NCBI GenBank assembly: GCA_945893145.1
Contig: CAMDDZ010000013.1
Location: forward strand, 21,727 to 85,726
Length of the DNA: 64,000 nucleotides
Source: Rhodoplanes serenus
Lineage (GTDB): Bacteria; Pseudomonadota; Alphaproteobacteria; Rhizobiales; Xanthobacteraceae
Direction of reading: 5' to 3'
Position numbers and translations under genes: made by a program. The notes beneath the pieces were generated by a model. The model saw only the letters and a list, made by a program, of their open reading frames with translations, did no database searches and was not told the DNA's origin. Of the stretch, positions 1 to 8,777 are shown in pieces. The first letter of the stretch is position 1, and every line of letters starts with the position of its first letter.

Positions 1-117
1 GGTCGGCATGCTGGCGACCGGCAGGAACGAATAGGCCACCGCGCCCACCAGGAAGAGCCCGATGGCGAGCAACGTCGTGCCGACCGGCCGGCGGATGAAC
101 GGGTAGGAGAAGTTCAT
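1..117 (-). CDS. RND efflux permease, second of tandem pair (partial)
   Basis: The 39 visible codons start with MNFSYPFIRRPV and run into a first membrane helix (about residues 13-32) followed by FLPVASMP, the usual N-terminus of an HAE1-type RND pump. The start lies 31 bp after the stop of the upstream RND gene, so it is the last visible gene of an efflux operon ordered outer-membrane factor, adaptor, pump, pump. Two pumps in tandem resemble MdtB-MdtC, which work as a heterotrimer; that parallel is inferred from order only. The window edge truncates it. Confidence 0.8.
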   Translation of the reverse strand, partial: MNFSYPFIRRPVGTTLLAIGLFLVGAVAYSFLPVASMPT

Positions 118-148
118 CTCACGCACTCATCTCGGGTATCTGCCGTCA

Positions 149-3100
149 TCATCCGGTCGGACCGCTCGCCGCGTCGGCAGCGGGCCGTGCCGACGGCACA
201 AAGGGCCGCGGACGGGTCAAGCGCTGCTTCAGGCGTTCCATGGCGAGATAGATTACCGGCGTGGTGTAAAGCGTCAGCAGCTGGCTGAGCAGCAACCCGC
301 CAATGATGGTAACGCCCAGCGGGTTGCGAAGCTCCGAGCCAGTCCCGCTCTCGATGGCCAGCGGAATGGCGCCGAACAGCGCCGCAAGTGTCGTCATCAT
401 GATCGGGCGGAAGCGCAGCAACGATGCCTGCACGATGGCATCGCGCGGCGACATGCCTTTGTTGCGCTCAGCCTCGAGCGCAAAGTCGATCATCATGATG
501 GCGTTCTTTTTCACAATTCCCATCAGCAGCACGATGCCGATCAGCGCGATGACCGAAAGGTCATAGCCGAACAGCATGAGCGCGAGCAGCGCGCCGACGC
601 CGGCCGAGGGCAGCGTGGTCAGGATGGTGAACGGGTGGATGAAGCTCTCGTACAGCACGCCGAGCACGATGTAGATCGCGACCGCAGCGGCGAGAATGAG
701 CCAAGGCTGCCCGGCGAGCGACTTGGAGAATTCGGCGGCGTCGCCGGAGAACGTGCCGACCACCGTGGCCGGCAGGTCGATGTTGTTTTGCGCGGCCGCA
801 ATCGCATCGACCGCGTCGCTCAAGGCGGCGCCGGTCGCCAGATTGAAGCTGATGGTAATGGACGGGAATTGCTCCTGGTGCGCGATCGCCAGCGGCGCCG
901 TCGTATAGACAAAGCGGGAGAAGGCCGAGAGCGGAATCTGATTGTTGCCGGTGACCGCGTTCGGCGTCGCCGTCGTGTTGGTATTGGTTGACCCAACCGC
1001 GGTATTGCCGACTGTCGCGACTGTCCCGGTCGAAGTGTTGGAACCGGTGACATAGAGCTTCGACAACGCGGCCGGATCCTGCTGGTAGCGCGGCTGCGCT
1101 TCCAGGATCACCCGGTATTGGTTGACCTGCGAGTAGATGGTCGAAATCTGGCGCTGGCCGAACGCGTCGTTGAGCGTGTCGTTCACGCCCTGCATCGACA
1201 CGCCGAGGCGGCCGCCCTTCTCGCGGTCGACGTCCACCAGCATGCGCAGGCCGCCCTCCTGCGCTTCCGAGGCGACTTCGCGCAGCATCGGATTTTTGCG
1301 CATCTCCTGCGCAAGCTTGGCGGACCATTCGACCACATCGGCCGAGTTGGCGCCGACCAGCGTGTATTGATACTGCGCACGGCTTGGGCGGGTGCTGATC
1401 TGGATGTCCTGCACCGGCAGGAAATAGACCTGGATGCCCGGAATCGGCGCGACCGCCTGCTGCAAACGCCCGACGATATCGTCGGCGCTGGCGCTGCGGT
1501 CATCGCGCGGGCGCAACGTGATGGCGAGGCGTCCGGCGTTCGGCGTCGAATTCATCCGGCTGACGCCGAGCACCGACACCACGCCTTCCACGTCGGGATC
1601 CTTGCGGATCGCCGCCTCGACCTGGGCCTGGATGCGCTGCATCTGCGCAAATGAAACTTCGGTGCCGGCCTCAGACACCGCGAGGATCAAGCCGGTGTCC
1701 TGCGGCGGCAGGAAGCCCTTGGGGATCAGGAGATAAAGCCAGATGGTGGCAACCAGAGTACCGAGCGTGACCAGCAGCGTCAGCGATTGGCGGCGCAGCA
1801 CCCATTCCAGGCTCACGTGATAATGCTCGATCACGCGATCGACCATCCGATTGAAGAAACGCGTGAGCCTGTTGCCATCGTTCTCGCTGTGAGGGCGGAG
1901 GATGCGGCTGCACATCATCGGCGTCAGCGTCAGCGACACAATTGCCGAAACCACGACCGCAATGGTGAGCGTGAGCGCGAATTCGCGGAACATGCGGCCG
2001 ACGAGGCCGGTCATGAACAACAGCGGAATGAACACCGCAATGAGCGACATCGTCAGCGAGATCACGGTGAAGCCGATCTCGCGCGCGCCGCGCAGCGCGG
2101 CATCGAGCGGCGATTCGCCATCCTCGATGTGGCGCACGATATTCTCAATCATGACGATCGCATCATCGACGACGAAACCGGTGCCGATGGTCAGCGCCAT
2201 CAGCGACAGGTTGTCGAGCGAGAACCCGCAGAACCACATCACACCGAAAGTTGCGATCAGCGACAGCGGCAAGGCCACGCCCGCAATGATGGTGGCGCGG
2301 ATGGTGCGCAGGAAAACGAACACCACCAGCACGACCAGAAACACGCTGAGAACGAGGGTGAACTTCACGTCCCGGATCGAGGCGCGGATCGTGGTGGTGC
2401 GGTCGAGCACCACCGTGAGATTGATGCCGACTGGCATCGACCGCCGCAGCTTGGGCAACTCGGCCAGCACCCGCTCAACGGTTTCGATCACGTTGGCGCC
2501 GGGCTGCCGCTGGATGTCGATCACCACCGCCGGCGTTTCTTGATACCAGGCGCCGACCTTCTCGTTCTCCAACCCGTCGACGACGTCGGCAACGTCGCGC
2601 AGCAACACGGGTGCGCCCGCGCGATAGGCCACGATCAACGCCCCATAGGCAGTGGCGGCGGCGAGCTGATCGTTGGCCGAGATGGTGTAGGACTGATGCA
2701 CGCCGTCGAGCGCGCCCTTCGGGCCAGAGACATTGGCTCCGACGATTGCGGTGCGCAGGTCCTCGAGTCCGATGCCATAGCCGGCAAGCCGCGAAAGATC
2801 GGCCTGGATGCGCACCGCCGGCCGGATGCCGCCCTGGATCGAAACTCGACCAACCCCGCTGACCTCGGACAACCGCTGCGCCATCAGCGTATCGGCGAGA
2901 TCGCTCATATCGCGCAGCGAGATGGTTGGCGAGGTCAGCGCCAGCGTGATGATCGGCGCGTCTGCCGGGTTCACTTTGGAATAGGTCGGCGGATAGGGAA
3001 GCGTGCGGGGCAACGTCGATCCGGCGGCGTTGATCGCCGACTGCACGTCCTGGGCCGCGCTGTCGATGTCGCGGGTCAACTCAAACTGCAGGGTGATCTG

Positions 3101-3367
3101 GCTGATGCCAAACGAACTCGATGAGGTCATCAGCGACAGCGCTGGAATCTGGCCGAACTGGCGTTCCAGCGGCGCGGTCACCAGCGCCGCCATGGTGTCG
3201 GGGCTGGCGCCGGGCAACTGGGTCGTGACCTGGATGGTGGGGAAATCGACCTGCGGCAGCGACGAAATCGGCAGCGACCAGTAGCCGAGCCAGCCGCCCA
3301 GCATCACCGCAAAAGCCAGAAGCGAGGTAGCAATCGGACGCCGGATGAACGGTGTCGAGACGCTCAT
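149..3367 (-). CDS. RND multidrug efflux permease (HAE1 / MdtB-MdtC type)
   Basis: The 1072-residue product has full RND length and would export small molecules from inner membrane or periplasm, driven by protons. It opens with FIRRPIATSLLAFAV, carries the TM4 acidic pair in VVDDAIVMIENI and the TM10 lysine region VKKNAIMMIDFA, which form the proton relay in AcrB. Its ATG overlaps the adaptor stop by 4 bp (ATGA), indicating coupled translation. A Thr/Asn/Gly-rich stretch of roughly 35 residues (about 935-1065 of the window) sits before the conserved IPLSAF segment and looks like an insertion in the periplasmic part. Substrate unknown. Confidence 0.93.
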   Translation of the reverse strand: MSVSTPFIRRPIATSLLAFAVMLGGWLGYWSLPISSLPQVDFPTIQVTTQLPGASPDTMAALVTAPLERQFGQIPALSLMTSSSSFGISQITLQFELTRDIDSAAQDVQSAINAAGSTLPRTLPYPPTYSKVNPADAPIITLALTSPTISLRDMSDLADTLMAQRLSEVSGVGRVSIQGGIRPAVRIQADLSRLAGYGIGLEDLRTAIVGANVSGPKGALDGVHQSYTISANDQLAAATAYGALIVAYRAGAPVLLRDVADVVDGLENEKVGAWYQETPAVVIDIQRQPGANVIETVERVLAELPKLRRSMPVGINLTVVLDRTTTIRASIRDVKFTLVLSVFLVVLVVFVFLRTIRATIIAGVALPLSLIATFGVMWFCGFSLDNLSLMALTIGTGFVVDDAIVMIENIVRHIEDGESPLDAALRGAREIGFTVISLTMSLIAVFIPLLFMTGLVGRMFREFALTLTIAVVVSAIVSLTLTPMMCSRILRPHSENDGNRLTRFFNRMVDRVIEHYHVSLEWVLRRQSLTLLVTLGTLVATIWLYLLIPKGFLPPQDTGLILAVSEAGTEVSFAQMQRIQAQVEAAIRKDPDVEGVVSVLGVSRMNSTPNAGRLAITLRPRDDRSASADDIVGRLQQAVAPIPGIQVYFLPVQDIQISTRPSRAQYQYTLVGANSADVVEWSAKLAQEMRKNPMLREVASEAQEGGLRMLVDVDREKGGRLGVSMQGVNDTLNDAFGQRQISTIYSQVNQYRVILEAQPRYQQDPAALSKLYVTGSNTSTGTVATVGNTAVGSTNTNTTATPNAVTGNNQIPLSAFSRFVYTTAPLAIAHQEQFPSITISFNLATGAALSDAVDAIAAAQNNIDLPATVVGTFSGDAAEFSKSLAGQPWLILAAAVAIYIVLGVLYESFIHPFTILTTLPSAGVGALLALMLFGYDLSVIALIGIVLLMGIVKKNAIMMIDFALEAERNKGMSPRDAIVQASLLRFRPIMMTTLAALFGAIPLAIESGTGSELRNPLGVTIIGGLLLSQLLTLYTTPVIYLAMERLKQRLTRPRPFVPSARPAADAASGPTG

Positions 3368-4668
3368 CGAGGCGGGCTCGGCGGCGCAGTCGGCTGAGCG
3401 TTCGGCGGCGCGGTCGAACGCCGCTGGCGCTGGCTGTCCGGCGCGTCGGGGGTACCGGGACCGCGCCGTTCACGCCGCGGCGATTGCACGGCCGGTACGG
3501 TGCCGGGCGGCGGCACGTTTTCGGCGTTGGTGACCGTGACCTGCGAACCGCCGGTGAGGCGCGCAAAGCCCGTGGTCACCACGCGCTCGTCGCCTTGCAG
3601 GCCGGTCGAGATCACGGCCTGAGTTTCATCCTGCTGCGCGACCGTGACCTGGCGCACCACGACGGTGCTGTCCGGCTGCACCACAAACACGAAAGTACCA
3701 TTCGGCCCGCGTTGCACAGCGGCGGTCGGCACCACCACCACCCGCCGCAGCGTGTCGATCAAAAGCCGCACGTTGACGAATTGCCCGGGCCAAAGCTGGA
3801 GTTGGCCGTTGGGGAATTCGGCCTTGAGCTTGATGGTGCCCGTCGTCGGATCGACCTGATTGTCCACCACCACCAGCGAACCGGTGTCGATGACGGTCTT
3901 GTTGTCGGCGCCGAACGCATCGACCGTCAGCTTGCCCTTGGTGAACGCGCTGTTGACTTGACCAAGCTGCTGCTGCGGCAGCGTGAACAGGATCGAGACC
4001 GGCCGGAGCTGGGTGATGACCACGATGCCGGTCGTATCCGAGGCGCGCACGATGTTGCCTTCGTCGACCAGCCGAATGCCGGTTCGGCCATCGAGCGGCG
4101 CCCGGACTTCGGTGTATTCGAGGATCGCCTTGGCGTTGTCGATCTGCGCCTGGTCGAGCTTCACCTGCGCTTCGAGCTGCGCCACCGTGGCCTTTTGCGT
4201 GTCGTATTGCTGGCGCGCGATGGAGTTGGTCGCGCTCAGCCGCTGGTAGCGATCGAGATCGAGGCGGGCGTTGGCGAGCAGCGCTTCGTCCTGCGCCTTC
4301 TTGGCGACTGTCTGGTCGTACGCCGCCTGGTAGAGGGTGGGATCGATACGCGCCACAACATAGCCGCGCTTGACGTCCTGGCCTTCTTTGTAGGCAACGC
4401 TCATGAGCTTGCCATCAACCTGGGAACGCACCGTCACGGTGTTGAGCGCGCGAACGGAGCCGACGCCGTCAAGATAGACCGGCACGTCGGCGCTGCGCGC
4501 TGCCGCGGCGATCACCGGCACCGGCCCGTCGAGCTGGAAGCCGCCGCGCTGGCGCTGGGTTTGCACCTGCTGTTGCGGCTGCCGCTGCCATTGCCATCGG
4601 ACAAGCGCCGCCACGCCGACCACGGCGAGGGTGACGATGCCAATCGTCAGAAGGCGTTTGCGCGTCAT
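3364..4668 (-). CDS. RND periplasmic adaptor (HlyD/MFP family)
   Basis: This 434-residue membrane fusion protein would bridge the pump to the outer-membrane channel. It has an N-terminal membrane anchor (about residues 5-23), a lipoyl-like barrel half (VTVRSQVDGKLMSVAYKEG), a predicted coiled-coil hairpin, and the returning half EVRAPLDGRTGIR, the standard adaptor order. The C-terminal 45 or so residues are rich in Pro, Arg and Ser and probably disordered. It overlaps the pump gene by 4 bp and lies 94 bp downstream of the outer-membrane factor gene. It matches MdtA in role. Confidence 0.92.
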   Translation of the reverse strand: MTRKRLLTIGIVTLAVVGVAALVRWQWQRQPQQQVQTQRQRGGFQLDGPVPVIAAAARSADVPVYLDGVGSVRALNTVTVRSQVDGKLMSVAYKEGQDVKRGYVVARIDPTLYQAAYDQTVAKKAQDEALLANARLDLDRYQRLSATNSIARQQYDTQKATVAQLEAQVKLDQAQIDNAKAILEYTEVRAPLDGRTGIRLVDEGNIVRASDTTGIVVITQLRPVSILFTLPQQQLGQVNSAFTKGKLTVDAFGADNKTVIDTGSLVVVDNQVDPTTGTIKLKAEFPNGQLQLWPGQFVNVRLLIDTLRRVVVVPTAAVQRGPNGTFVFVVQPDSTVVVRQVTVAQQDETQAVISTGLQGDERVVTTGFARLTGGSQVTVTNAENVPPPGTVPAVQSPRRERRGPGTPDAPDSQRQRRSTAPPNAQPTAPPSPPR

Positions 4669-4762
4669 AGAGGACCAGCCAGGATCAAGCGCCGTTCTTA
4701 GATAACGGCGGGGATGCCAGAATCACAGCACATTACGGAGATTTCATAGACCAAAGATGGAC

Positions 4763-6211
4763 TTACGGCCTTGTTTGCCCGTCCTCCACAGGCATCTGCC
4801 AGCCGCCTCCCAGCGCCTGGAACAGGCTCACCACCGCCAGCAGACGCGCGAGCCTGGCCGTGGCCAGCGTGTCTTCGGCCTGAAACAAGGTCTGCTGCGT
4901 TTGTAGGACCGTGACCAGATCGATGTTGCCTTCGCGCAGGCGGCGCTCGGAAATCTCGAACGCCCGCCGGGAACTGGTCACAACGATGCGCTGCAACCGC
5001 TCGCGCTCGGTGGTCTGTTGGACCGCGATCAGCGCCCGCTCGACGTCCGCAAACGCATTCAACACGGTCTTGCGGTAGAGCTGGAGCGCCTCGTCCTGCC
5101 TGCCCTTTTGCAGATCGTATTGACCTTCGAGACGCAAGCCATCGAGCACCGGTTGCGTCAGCCCGGCGGCGAGCGAGAAGAAGGCCGATTCAGGCCGCAG
5201 CAGAGTTCGCAGCGCGACGCTCTGATAGCCGCCGTCCCCCGTCAACGAGATGGTCGGGAAGAACGCCGCGCGCGCCGACTCCACGCTGGCATTGGCGGAC
5301 GCAAGCACCGCCTCGGCTTCACGAACGTCCGGCCGCTGCGCCAGGAGATCGGACGGAATGCCCGGCGTCACCGGCGGGATGCGGATCTGCGACATGCTGC
5401 CGGGGCGAACCTTGATGCGCTCGGGCGGGCGCGCGATCAGCACCGCCAGTGTGGCGATGTTCTGGTCCAAGATCAGTTGCAGCGGAGGAATCGAGGCGCG
5501 GACGGTGTTGACCACGCTTTCCTGCTGCGAGGTGTCGAGTTCGGACGCGACACCAGCGCCGAAGCGCTCCTGGATCAAGTTATAGACCCGTGTGGCAGCG
5601 GCCAGATTGTTGCGTGCGACACGCAAGCGGTCGGCCGCGCCCAGCACCTGGAAATAGGCGTTGGCGACGCTCACCATAGTCGACAGCGCGACCACCTCGC
5701 GGTCGAAGCGGGTGGCGACGGCGGTTTCCTCGATCGCGCGCAAGGCCGCGCGGTTTTTGCCCCAGAAATCGACCTCGTAGCTCGCGCTGAACGACGCCGA
5801 GATGACGTTGCGCGGGCTTGCGCCGGGGGATTGCGAGCGCGTGCCGCTGGCATTGAAATCGAGCGCCGGCAGCAGCGCCGCGCCCGTGATCCGCGAGTTG
5901 GCGTCGGCCTGGACGATCTTTGCGACCGCAACCGCGATGTCGAGGTTGGAGGTCAGCGATTCTTCGATCAGGTCGGTGAGTTGCTTGGAGTGGAAGCCGC
6001 GCCACCAGCTCACCGACGGCAGCGCGGCGTCGGGAGTGCGCGCGGGCGGATTGCGATAGGCGGGCGGCACATCGAGTGCCGCATCGGGCCGCTCAGTGCC
6101 GAGAAAGCAGCCCCCGAGCGCCAGCGCCAATGCCAAACCGGGAAGAGTCGCCGCGACACGGCGAATGCTCGACGCCGAACAACGCCTCTCGGTGCGACGA
6201 CGCATACGCAT
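4763..6211 (-). CDS. NodT/OprM-type outer-membrane efflux lipoprotein
   Basis: The 482-residue product is the outer-membrane channel of the tripartite pump. The N-terminus is basic, then hydrophobic, and ends in a lipobox (LALGGC), so it should be an acylated lipoprotein. Two repeated TolC-like halves are visible, including SYEVDFWGKNRAAL in the first and AFFPTISLTGDGGYQS in the second, as in NodT/OprM. It is the first gene of the efflux operon. Two starts (6211 or 6205) are possible; both leave the signal intact. Confidence 0.92.
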   Translation of the reverse strand: MRMRRRTERRCSASSIRRVAATLPGLALALALGGCFLGTERPDAALDVPPAYRNPPARTPDAALPSVSWWRGFHSKQLTDLIEESLTSNLDIAVAVAKIVQADANSRITGAALLPALDFNASGTRSQSPGASPRNVISASFSASYEVDFWGKNRAALRAIEETAVATRFDREVVALSTMVSVANAYFQVLGAADRLRVARNNLAAATRVYNLIQERFGAGVASELDTSQQESVVNTVRASIPPLQLILDQNIATLAVLIARPPERIKVRPGSMSQIRIPPVTPGIPSDLLAQRPDVREAEAVLASANASVESARAAFFPTISLTGDGGYQSVALRTLLRPESAFFSLAAGLTQPVLDGLRLEGQYDLQKGRQDEALQLYRKTVLNAFADVERALIAVQQTTERERLQRIVVTSSRRAFEISERRLREGNIDLVTVLQTQQTLFQAEDTLATARLARLLAVVSLFQALGGGWQMPVEDGQTRP

Positions 6212-6327
6212 ACAGACTGCCCGAACGCAACAAACGGACTTCCGGCAGCCTGGAACAGGCCGCCCGGCAAGACGAAAAAACCTAGCAACCTATCCGCGGC
6301 CCACCAATCGAAAACGGCGGGCCGACC

Positions 6328-6359
6328 TGTGGACAAGTCTCCGCATGAGTTGTGGATAA
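6328..6359. promoter_or_regulatory. Perfect DnaA-box match plus one degenerate box
   Basis: In the 236-bp gap upstream of the NodT-type gene, the minus strand reads TTATCCACA at 6359-6351, a perfect match to the DnaA box consensus. A second site, TTGTCCACA at 6336-6328, differs at one position, lies in the same orientation and is 14 bp away. This could be a DnaA-responsive promoter element or a titration site, but no AT-rich unwinding region or replication gene is nearby, so it is not offered as an origin. Function is inferred from motif only. Confidence 0.35.
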
Positions 6360-6447
6360 ACGACCGCGGCGCGACCGATGTGGCGCGCCGTAGGAATGCC
6401 TAGAATTTTCGTTTTATGTCGCTAAGTCAAAGGCTTATTTGACAGAC

Positions 6448-7410
6448 CTATGGCTTGTAGACGATATCGAACAGGCCAGCGATGTCCTTCGGCGTCTTCG
6501 CTGCCTGTATGAATTTGTACTCGAGCGCGTCTTTTAGGGAACGCTCAAGATCTCGGATCTCGCCGATCTGCATCGCAGAACGCGGATAGAACTCCTCGAC
6601 CGCTTTCTTGGCGACGTCGCGCGACACTTTCATGTTCTGCGCGAAGATTTCGATGGCCTTGGGGTTGCTATAGCCCCAGTCGATCGACTTCTGGATCACC
6701 TGCATGAACTTGACGATGCTGGCGCGCTTGGTCTTGAGCGAATCCACATTGGCCAAGTTGACGCGGATGGTCTGGTTTTGCAGCTCTGCCGCCTCGCTGG
6801 CGCGCGCTATGATCCTGATCTTGCCGTCCTGCACGTCCTTGAGGCCAAACGGCACCACCGACCAGCCGACATCGACCTGGCCGGTCATGGTCTGGGTGTA
6901 GCTCGCGGGCGCGCCGCCGACCGGCAGCGGCTTGGCCTTAGAAGCGGCCTGACGAAGCAGCGTGAGCAGGATCAGGTTGGAGGACGAGCCGGGCGAGGAG
7001 AACGCGACCGTCTTGCCTTCGCCGACGTCCTTGAACGTCTTAAACGGGCTATCGGCCTTCACGTACCAGAACAACTCGTGCGCGCCGGTCATCTCGGCCG
7101 CGATGATCCGGTAAGGCGTGGCGTCGCCACCCTTCACATAAGCGCCGATGGCGCCGAGGATGCCGTTCGACATGGCGATATCAACGCTGCCGGACACCAC
7201 GGTGGCGACGGTCTGCGCGCCACCCTCGGTGTAGAACACCTCGATCTCAAGACCGGCGTCCTTGAAGAACCCGGCCGCCTCGCCGAATTCGATCCACGAG
7301 CTGTCCCAAAATCCCTTCTGCGGGACCGCAACCTTGAGCTTCTCGACCGCTTGGCTTACGCCCGCGTTCGCGATCAGCAGAGCGAACGCAGTCATGACCG
7401 CTCGAAACAT
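6448..7410 (-). CDS. NMT1/SsuA-family ABC transporter substrate-binding protein
   Basis: The 320-residue periplasmic receptor starts at the ATG reading MFRAVM, which has GGGAGGATT just upstream; a longer frame without a ribosome site was discarded. A Sec signal ends near GVSQA. The mature part shows the family layout: KVAVPQKGFWDSSWIEFGEAAGF, a GGAQTVATVVSGSVDIA segment for binding-site loops, and an SSPGSSSNL motif. No permease or ATPase gene adjoins it, so its importer must be elsewhere. Ligand unknown; relatives bind sulfonates, nitrate, or thiamine precursors. Confidence 0.85.
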   Translation of the reverse strand: MFRAVMTAFALLIANAGVSQAVEKLKVAVPQKGFWDSSWIEFGEAAGFFKDAGLEIEVFYTEGGAQTVATVVSGSVDIAMSNGILGAIGAYVKGGDATPYRIIAAEMTGAHELFWYVKADSPFKTFKDVGEGKTVAFSSPGSSSNLILLTLLRQAASKAKPLPVGGAPASYTQTMTGQVDVGWSVVPFGLKDVQDGKIRIIARASEAAELQNQTIRVNLANVDSLKTKRASIVKFMQVIQKSIDWGYSNPKAIEIFAQNMKVSRDVAKKAVEEFYPRSAMQIGEIRDLERSLKDALEYKFIQAAKTPKDIAGLFDIVYKP

Positions 7411-7440
7411 GGAATCCTCCCTCAAGGTCTTGGTTGCCTC

Positions 7441-7516
7441 ATAGTGCCCCGTTTCCGAAGTTCGTGATACGTGGCGGCGTACTCTGACACGAACTTCGGA
7501 AACAAAGGGGCACTAT
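7441..7516. repeat. Palindromic repeat, copy 1 (AGTGCC...GAAGTTC family)
   Basis: This is a near-perfect inverted repeat of 76 bp. The left arm (7441-7466) begins ATAGTGCCCC and ends GAAGTTCGTG; the right arm (7488-7516) is its complement with an extra AAA. The spacer is 21 bp. The inner part of the right arm recurs as a 23-bp exact match at 36122-36144. It lies in the 362-bp gap between a minus-strand and a plus-strand receptor gene and could act as a terminator or a MITE/REP-like element. No coding potential is visible. Confidence 0.75.
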
Positions 7517-7529
7517 CAAGTATAGCATT

Positions 7530-7607
7530 CTAGTGCCGCTTATCGATTTGAAGTTCCTGAACGAGCGTGCTGCAAGTGGCGCAGGAACTTCAAATCGGCG
7601 GCACTAG
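7530..7607. repeat. Palindromic repeat, copy 2, same architecture
   Basis: This second inverted repeat begins 14 bp after the first. The left arm starts CTAGTGCCGC and ends GATTTGAAGTTCCTG; the right arm (7582-7607) mirrors it, lacking 4 bp. Both neighbours share outer arms AGTGCC/GGCACT and inner arms GAAGTTC/GAACTTC while differing between them, suggesting one family with conserved ends and a conserved core. The rest of the gap (7608-7772) holds no feature I can name. Confidence 0.7.
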
Positions 7608-7772
7608 TGCGATATTGCCCGCTCGCGCGGCGGGACACAATCCGCAGCCCAATGCGGCGATGCGTCGCCGCGGAACGTCCGGCGTATCGCGCGTCCTGCG
7701 CCGGTATCGCATTGATCGGACGGAACGCGCTCTCCATAATCGCGCGGTCTCGCACTGGATAAGGATTTCGCG

Positions 7773-8777
7773 ATGCGCGCACGCCCCGCCTGCCTCGCCG
7801 CCCTCGTCACGATCACGCTCGGCGCGACGCCGCTCCACGCCCAGCAGACCGAGGAGATCATCCTCGCCGATCCGGCCTTCAGCCTGACGTTCAGCGCGGG
7901 TTACATCGCGACCGATCTCGGCCTTTGGCAGAAACACGGCATCACGGTGAAGACCGTGGCGATCACCGGCATCGGCGCGATCAACGCCGTCATTTCCGGC
8001 AGTGCGCATTTCGCGCAAGCCTCGGCCAGCTCGTTCGGGCGGGCCACCACGCGCGGACAAAAGCTTATCGCTATCGCAACCACGATCGACCGGCCGTTCG
8101 CGCAACTGATCCTGCGCAAAGACATCGCGCTCGCCGCTGGCTTCGATCCGAAGGCATCTTTGGAAAAGCGCGCCGCCGCCATCAAAGGCCGCACCATCGC
8201 GGTCGATTCCATCAACTCGATGATCCACGCCTATGTGCGGCTGATTACGATACGCGCCGGCGTGAACCCGGACGACGTGCGCATCGCCCCGATGGCGCCG
8301 AACAGCATGTTGGCCGCGTTCCAGAGCAAGCAGATCGATGGCTTTGCCATGTCGCTGCCCTGGCCGCTCAAGCCGGTGCAGGATGGCGACGCGCTCTTGA
8401 TCGCAAGCGGCCCGGATGGCGATCCGGGCGACATGATCCCGTTCGGACATAACCTGATCGTTGCCAAGAAGGACACCTGCGATCAGCGCAAGGCGCTCTG
8501 CATGGCGATGGGCCAGTCGATCAAAGACGCCACCGCTTTCATCAAAAACCAACCGGCCGAGGCCTTCGCGCTGCTGAAGAAGCGTTTCCCGACGCTGGAC
8601 GACAAGCTCTTGGCCGCGGCGTTCGAACAGCTTCAGAAGGTCACGCCATCGCCGCCCGTTCCCATACGCGCCGTCATCGAGAACTCCGAAGCGTTCAACG
8701 TGGGGGCCGGACTGCTCAAGCCGGAAGAGAAGCTCACGTCGTTCGACGGACTGTTCACCGACGAATTCGCAAAATGA
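7773..8777 (+). CDS. NMT1/SsuA-family substrate-binding protein, tandem copy A
   Basis: This 334-residue secreted receptor has a signal peptide ending near PLHAQ. The mature protein keeps the family pattern: a first strand (IILADPAF), a helix marking a scanning solute (YIATDLGLWQKHGITVKTV), then INAVISGSAHFAQASASS. Its stop overlaps the start of a paralogue by 4 bp (ATGA), so the two are co-translated. Two paired cysteines (DTCDQRKALC) occur in both copies and may form a disulfide. No permease genes are adjacent. Confidence 0.83.
   Translation: MRARPACLAALVTITLGATPLHAQQTEEIILADPAFSLTFSAGYIATDLGLWQKHGITVKTVAITGIGAINAVISGSAHFAQASASSFGRATTRGQKLIAIATTIDRPFAQLILRKDIALAAGFDPKASLEKRAAAIKGRTIAVDSINSMIHAYVRLITIRAGVNPDDVRIAPMAPNSMLAAFQSKQIDGFAMSLPWPLKPVQDGDALLIASGPDGDPGDMIPFGHNLIVAKKDTCDQRKALCMAMGQSIKDATAFIKNQPAEAFALLKKRFPTLDDKLLAAAFEQLQKVTPSPPVPIRAVIENSEAFNVGAGLLKPEEKLTSFDGLFTDEFAK

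Noticed and set aside
1787..3124. Long open frame of 445 codons on the plus strand inside the RND pump gene
   Set aside because: It is antisense to a pump with full-length homology and has a composition (His/Arg/Asp-rich) typical of reverse-strand frames in GC-rich DNA.
3352..4701. 449-codon plus-strand frame across the adaptor gene
   Set aside because: Antisense shadow of the membrane fusion protein; no family motifs.
6328..6359. Replication origin near the DnaA boxes
   Set aside because: Only one perfect box and one degenerate one, no AT-rich unwinding region and no dnaA, dnaN or parAB genes nearby.
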